Shown here: piece after piece, positions 59,783 to 64,000 of the stretch
Numbering within the stretch: the stretch's first letter is position 1
How the letters are laid out: the number at the start of each line of letters is the position of its first letter
NCBI RefSeq assembly: GCF_002159915.1
Contig: NZ_NFJP01000014.1
Coordinates: 1-64,000, forward strand
Direction: 5' to 3'
Source of the DNA: Gordonibacter sp. An230
GTDB taxonomy: Bacteria; Actinomycetota; Coriobacteriia; Coriobacteriales; Eggerthellaceae
DNA length: 64,000 nucleotides
Translations under genes and position numbers: made by a program
Notes under the pieces: generated by a model
Told to the model about the DNA's origin: nothing
Databases searched by the model: none
The model's input: only the letters and a program-made list of their open reading frames with translations

Positions 59783-60384
59783 TTGCGCGGATCGCGAGTG
59801 CATTCGCATGCGTTACGACGAAGCGCGTCTCCTTTCCGGCGTTGGCTGCTGAGGAGGCGATGGGTATCCGGCATTCGATGCCTGCAACGGAAAGAAGGTC
59901 GAAGAGTTCCTCCCGATTCAGCTCGTGGACGACGCGAACGCCATGCTCCACACCAACCCGGACAACTCTGTCGCGCCCTCTCTCAGTATCGGGGCGGGCA
60001 CGCTCGCGGGCGCGTAGAGCGTCTCGATGTTTGTCGACGGCGGCTGCGTTCGCGACGGCATCGGAAGGCCAACGCTCGCTCTACCGGTCGATGCGGCGCA
60101 CAACGGCCATCGGGTGACTGCTTGGCACTTCCATGCCGATAGCCCATCACCTCGGAGCACGTCGTCGCAAGGGGCGTTCTGCGTCCTTCTCAGTTAGCGA
60201 CCTGCCTTTCTTTTTTTTGGGGGGGGGGTGGCGAAATGATCGGGACAGCCATTTCCAGCGTGGTCGAGGAAGGGCTGGCTCAGATGGGTGACGCCGCCTT
60301 CCCGCTCATTGTCGCTGCGACATCCGGTGTTGTTTTGGCCGGTATGGGCATTCTCGTTGCTCGCCGCAAGGGGTCGGAAGAGTG
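59783..60384 (+). pseudogene. Decayed paralogue of the LPXTG surface protein
   Basis: In shifting frames the sequence recovers VDDANAMLHTNPDNSVAPSL, then VSMFVDGGCVRDGIGRPTLA, then LPVDAAHNGHRVTAWHFHAD, and finally an anchor LAQMGDAAFPLIVAATSGVV with RRKGSEE. Each matches the intact protein at 18599-20188. An in-frame TAG at about 60017 and several frameshifts make it non-functional. It shows that the locus once held at least two related proteins, now separated by the prophage. Confidence 0.8.
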
Positions 60385-60429
60385 ATTGCTCGAAGCGCTT
60401 TCCCGCATTCCGATTTTTCGCCGAGGGGA

Positions 60430-60455
60430 GGCAGGCCAAATGCCTGCCCTTTTTC
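60430..60455 (+). terminator. Terminator after the LPXTG pseudogene
   Basis: GGCAGGC/GCCTGCC, with a 5-nt loop, is followed by CTTTTTC. Confidence 0.8.
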
Positions 60456-60689
60456 ATCTCCTGAGGTGTTTCGCGCCCCGTGCGCTTACATTGCGCCGTG
60501 AGCGGCCGCACGGGTGCGCCTAGCGGGCTGCAGCGTCTCCTTCGAGACGCTGTCTTGACCTGAGCGGGTGCGGCGTGCACGATGCGCCTTGTCGGCCGTC
60601 GCCGTGAAAAGGCCAGTTCGTCGATGTCTCTTCGTTAATGGTGGCCTTTCTTCGAAATTTTGTTTTCAAACCGTCATTTTCCAGGGGAG

Positions 60690-60822
60690 GGGGGTATTCA
60701 CAAATATTTGCATAAGTTAGAATAAATTTCGTCTTAAAGAAATCGCAGGTCGTCTATTTATTTATGTGTATATTAAATAAATTTTATACTTTTTCAAAAT
60801 TGTAATATTTGGAGGTTGACAC
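60690..60822 (+). promoter_or_regulatory. AT-rich promoter region of the PrsA-like gene
   Basis: The 130 bp before ATG 60823 is strikingly AT-rich for this genome and contains several -10-like boxes, including TATACT at about 60786, and GGAGGT 7 bases before the start. The rest of 60456-60689 has no gene. Confidence 0.5.
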
Positions 60823-62079
60823 ATGTGTTTGCGAGAAGGTGGGTACTGGGGGTTGCCGATGCGGGCGATTGCGCTGGGATGTGCGGCTGCGTTGGTCGGC
60901 GTGCTGGTCGCGAGCCTTGCGGGCTGCGCATCGACTTCGGCAGACGACGCGATCTCTGATGTGAGCCAAGGCACGGCGGCAACGGTGAACGGCAAACCGG
61001 TAGGCGAAAAAGCGATCACCGATTACGTGGCCACTTTCCGCTCCACCAATGCGTTGGATTCCACGGAGTCGTGGGGGCAGTGGCTGGCGACTAACGAACA
61101 GACTCCCGAGAGCGTGCGCGCCGACGTCATCGATTACTATGTCGATGAGTTGTTGGTGCGTCAGGCTGCCCAGGAGAGCGACGTGGCCGTTGACGCGTCG
61201 GAGATCGACGCGGAAATCGATGAAGCGAAGTCGCGTTTCACGGATGAAAACGCATGGGCGTCGGCCCTCGAGCAGAGTGGGCTCACCGAGGAAACGTACC
61301 GTGAAACCATCGTTGAGCCCGGGCTTTTGCGCCAGAAGCTGCAAGAGAAAGTTGCTCCCGGTGCCGATGTGAGCGACGAGGCCGTGGCGCAGGGCATTTC
61401 GGAAAACGCCGAGCGATACGACGGTGCCCGCCGCTCCAGCCACATTCTGTTCGCTCCGGGTGATGAGGCAAAGGCGCAGGAGGTTCTGGACAAGATCACC
61501 TCTGGTGAACTTGATTTCGCCGATGCGGCCAAGGAGTACTCGACCGATGCGGTGTCGGCCGAGCGAGGCGGCGACGTGGGCTACGACGTACTGACCACGT
61601 TCGTGGACGAGTACGCCGATTCGCTGTCCGCTTTGAACGAAGGCGAAGTGAGCGGATTGGTAACTTCGCAATACGGCATTCACATCATCATGTGCACCGA
61701 CATTGTTTCCATTCCCGAGGAGGGCGTCTCCTCCCTCGACGGGATACCCTCCGAAATCGTCGATCACGTGCGCATGACCCTTTCGGCAACCGACTCCGAC
61801 ACGGCGTTCCTCGCATGGTTCGACGAGTACCGTGCGGCTGCCGACATCGTGGTGAACGATATGCCCGAGGATCTTCCCTACGATATCGATATGAGCCCTT
61901 ATCAGCAACAGGACCTGGGGCTTCCGGCCGAAGGAGTAACGGACGGCCCGGAGGATTCGGGTGCTTTGGGAGCGACGTCTCAAGGATCGGAGCCAGGCGC
62001 ATCCGACGGCTCCGGCGAAGCGCCGGCAGACGGGGAGGATCGCCCCGACGGCTCCGCAGCTGAGGCTGATGGCGAGTAG
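60823..62079 (+). CDS. PrsA/SurA-type peptidyl-prolyl isomerase lipoprotein
   Basis: The protein has 418 aa. The signal peptide ends in the lipobox LAGC (about 32-35). A SurA-N-like helical region follows (TVNGKPVGEKAITDYVATFR onwards). A parvulin domain at about 200-300 shows SSHILFAPGDEAKAQEVLDK, FADAAKEYS, RGGDVGY and VTSQYGIHIIM. The C-terminal about 60 residues are acidic and low in complexity. It would fold exported proteins on the outside of the membrane, including the neighbouring surface proteins. It appears to be a host gene. Confidence 0.9.
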   Translation: MCLREGGYWGLPMRAIALGCAAALVGVLVASLAGCASTSADDAISDVSQGTAATVNGKPVGEKAITDYVATFRSTNALDSTESWGQWLATNEQTPESVRADVIDYYVDELLVRQAAQESDVAVDASEIDAEIDEAKSRFTDENAWASALEQSGLTEETYRETIVEPGLLRQKLQEKVAPGADVSDEAVAQGISENAERYDGARRSSHILFAPGDEAKAQEVLDKITSGELDFADAAKEYSTDAVSAERGGDVGYDVLTTFVDEYADSLSALNEGEVSGLVTSQYGIHIIMCTDIVSIPEEGVSSLDGIPSEIVDHVRMTLSATDSDTAFLAWFDEYRAAADIVVNDMPEDLPYDIDMSPYQQQDLGLPAEGVTDGPEDSGALGATSQGSEPGASDGSGEAPADGEDRPDGSAAEADGE

Positions 62080-62230
62080 ACCAGGTTTGCCCCGATATTC
62101 GGATTGGCGCCGACGAACGGCGGCGCGTGTGGCAAGCGAGAGAGCGATAGGTGTTGAGGATAAGGTGGCAGCGATGAGCCGACGAACGCGCATGAGCCGA
62201 CCATTTGAACGCAACAGGGGAGAATGCACA

Positions 62231-64000
62231 ATGAATGATGCGCAGGACGCCGAGGTCAGAACCGTCTCGGTGTCTCCTTCGTTTAGAAGGAAGCCATGGG
62301 TGCGCGCGCTGTCGGTGGTGTTGTCGGTGGCGCTTGCGGCCACCATGTTCGACGCATCGAGCTTGCGTGCGGCCGGCGAGGCGTTCGCAATGGACGGCCG
62401 GGCCGAACAAGCCGGTTTGTCCGACGAGGCGCCTGTTGGCGAAGGCGATCAGAGCGGCTCCAACGTTGGTTCGGAAGACCCGGCCGATTCGCCGCAGGAC
62501 GATTCCTCGCCCGATGCGGAGGAAGGAGGGGAGGGCGTCGATGGTGGCGCCGGTGCGGTGAGCGACCCAGACGCATCGGATGATGAGACGCAAGGCGATC
62601 AATCCGCCGAGAGCGCGGGCTCGACCGAAGAGGCCCTTCCTTCTGCCGACGACGGATTCGCTGACGAGCCGACCGAGGTCGACGATACGGCGGAGGAGGA
62701 AGCTGACGAGCCGACCGAGGCCGACTTCCTGCCCGAAGGCCTCGTGGAGGCCGCTTCGGTGCTCCCTCGAAAGCCTGAAGGGCTTGCTCAGGCAGACGAG
62801 GCTGCCAAAGCGGACCCCAGCTTCGTTGCCCCCGCTGATCGGGTGGGTCTTGCGCTTTCCGCCTACGGCTCTCCGCAGGATGCCGAAGGCGTGTTCCTCG
62901 CAAAGGGCACGCATGTGCGGACGAGGCTCGACCTTGGTTATCTGGCCAAGTCGCTCGAGGGAGGTCATTTGGGCGGCGCGTTCGAAGGAGATGCGCTTGC
63001 CCTGCATATCGAAGCTCCGTATCTGTATCGCGGCGAGGCGGGCGAGGCGGTGCGGACGCTTTCCCGCGAAACGTGGATGCTCCACGGGGGAGAGGAGTCG
63101 GGTGCTCGCGCGGCGCTGTTCTCGGAGGGAGTGCCCGCAGGGTGGTCTGTGTGGACCGAGCACGATGGCGCGTACCTCAGGCGAAGCGATGCCGATCTGC
63201 GCGCGGGCGTGAGCGGCCATGTGGTGCTGCGTTACGAAGGCGATGCCGACCATCCGCGCGCGTTCGATGCCGATGCCGTGTTGCCGCAGATTGAGGCGGG
63301 CGTCGTGGGCGAGGGTTTCGCGGGCGAGCGCATAGGTGTGACGTTCTCGCTGGAGGCGTACTCGTTCACCAGCGCACAGGGCGACGTCGTGTATGGCACG
63401 GTCTCGCATCGCGTTGAAAACGCGCTCTCTCTGCGCAGCGACGAGAGTGCCATGAGAGTGCGAGCTGCATGGGCAGAGGGTCCGTCGGCGGGCTCCGTTG
63501 CCGTCGGGGGCTGCGGTTGGGCGACGGGCGTTGTGGAGGTGTCGGTGCCTTCAGGCGCTCCCGCCGTCGATGCGGTCGAGGTGTTCGCAGGCTCTGCCGC
63601 CCAGGCGGCGCGCGCAGATGGGCCTGCCGCGGTGGTTCTCGACGTGACGGGGTTGTCCGCCGAGGCGGTGGCTGCGCTTGATCCCGCCGATCCTTCGACG
63701 TGGCAGGACCAAGGTGCACAAGCGCTCGATGTCTCTGTCGATGAAGCGGGCATGGTGCGCGCTTCGCTTCAGGGCGGCATGGCACCGGGCTCTTCGGTGC
63801 GCCTGTGGGCGGCCTATCCGTTTGACGAAGGGTCGTTGGTTGTCGAAAGCGCTGAGGCCTACCGTCCCGTCCCGCTTGTCGCGGGCGCGCAAGCGCACCT
63901 CGGCGTTGGCTCTGCGGCCGTTTCGTGCGCCGACGAGGATGCTTCCCAGGTTGCGTTCGTTGCCGAAGCTCCTGAAGACGAGGCTCCCGAAGGCGAAGCC
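62231..64000 (+). CDS. Large secreted surface protein, partial (runs off window)
   Basis: There are 590 codons from ATG 62231 with no stop before the window end; AGGGGAGA lies 8-12 bases upstream. After a charged N-terminus, WVRALSVVLSVALAATMFDA is a signal peptide or anchor. Residues about 60-175 are an acidic Asp/Glu/Ser/Ala-rich low-complexity region with repeats such as ADEPTE. A beta-rich ectodomain follows (LHIEAPYLYRGEAGEA, GVTFSLEAYSFTSAQGDVVY). It probably ends in a wall anchor outside the window. It lies 150 bp after the PrsA-like gene. Confidence 0.75.
   Translation, partial: MNDAQDAEVRTVSVSPSFRRKPWVRALSVVLSVALAATMFDASSLRAAGEAFAMDGRAEQAGLSDEAPVGEGDQSGSNVGSEDPADSPQDDSSPDAEEGGEGVDGGAGAVSDPDASDDETQGDQSAESAGSTEEALPSADDGFADEPTEVDDTAEEEADEPTEADFLPEGLVEAASVLPRKPEGLAQADEAAKADPSFVAPADRVGLALSAYGSPQDAEGVFLAKGTHVRTRLDLGYLAKSLEGGHLGGAFEGDALALHIEAPYLYRGEAGEAVRTLSRETWMLHGGEESGARAALFSEGVPAGWSVWTEHDGAYLRRSDADLRAGVSGHVVLRYEGDADHPRAFDADAVLPQIEAGVVGEGFAGERIGVTFSLEAYSFTSAQGDVVYGTVSHRVENALSLRSDESAMRVRAAWAEGPSAGSVAVGGCGWATGVVEVSVPSGAPAVDAVEVFAGSAAQAARADGPAAVVLDVTGLSAEAVAALDPADPSTWQDQGAQALDVSVDEAGMVRASLQGGMAPGSSVRLWAAYPFDEGSLVVESAEAYRPVPLVAGAQAHLGVGSAAVSCADEDASQVAFVAEAPEDEAPEGEA

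Overview
The window looks like an accessory-gene-rich stretch of a high-GC Actinobacterium, most likely a gut Coriobacteriia (Eggerthellales-like). The evidence is GC-rich coding with good Shine-Dalgarno sites, sortase-type and BspA-type surface proteins, a PrsA-type lipoprotein, and tyrosine integrases using an initiator tRNA-fMet 3' end. The genus is an inference. Position 1 begins with a near match to a transposon mosaic end used in library preparation, so the left edge may be a contig end.

Positions 1-18105: tandem mobile elements at tRNA-fMet(CAT). Three copies of the tRNA 3' half lie at about 157, 8481 and 17998, none with a complete tRNA. Element 1 (about 203-8518) carries a xenogeneic-type regulator, a Tat-type lipoprotein, a surface protein, two small genes, a candidate replication origin (GCGAAAA repeats plus a stem-loop array), an SF3 primase/helicase, an excisionase and a tyrosine integrase. 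Element 2 (about 8519-17997) has no complete integrase. Its cargo is a UvrA-like ABC protein, an AraC regulator, a RibD/DHFR-like reductase, a HEPN protein, a frameshifted RES-like gene and an AbiEi/AbiEii pair.

Positions 18106-24377 and 59127-64000: surface-protein locus. It contains an XRE regulator facing an LPXTG protein, an XRE remnant, an IS110 transposase remnant, the C-terminal part of a BspA-like protein with a perfect 846-bp tandem duplication, its probable N-terminal part on the far side of the prophage, a decayed LPXTG paralogue, a PrsA-like lipoprotein and the start of a large secreted protein that runs off the window.

Positions about 24700-59024: a prophage transcribed mostly leftward. 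From right to left it has integrase, two XRE repressors, cro/xis-like genes, primase, RepA-like helicase, terminase, portal, scaffold, capsid, connectors, Dit, Tal, collagen-like baseplate fibre, LRR fibre, holins and endolysin. It is unusual in three ways. An 11-kb helicase/DUF4391/Mod/Res/DUF262 defence-type operon separates portal from scaffold. No tape measure or major tail protein is visible. A self-contained Rrf2/SDR oxidoreductase cassette with three matching operators sits between tail genes. A roughly 500-bp noncoding element at 47083-47589 folds into a long perfect stem enclosing two homologous hairpins, and is the most striking unexplained structure. A strand-biased GAGAAGA heptamer clusters around portal-terminase, and a TTGTGAC motif precedes five late modules.
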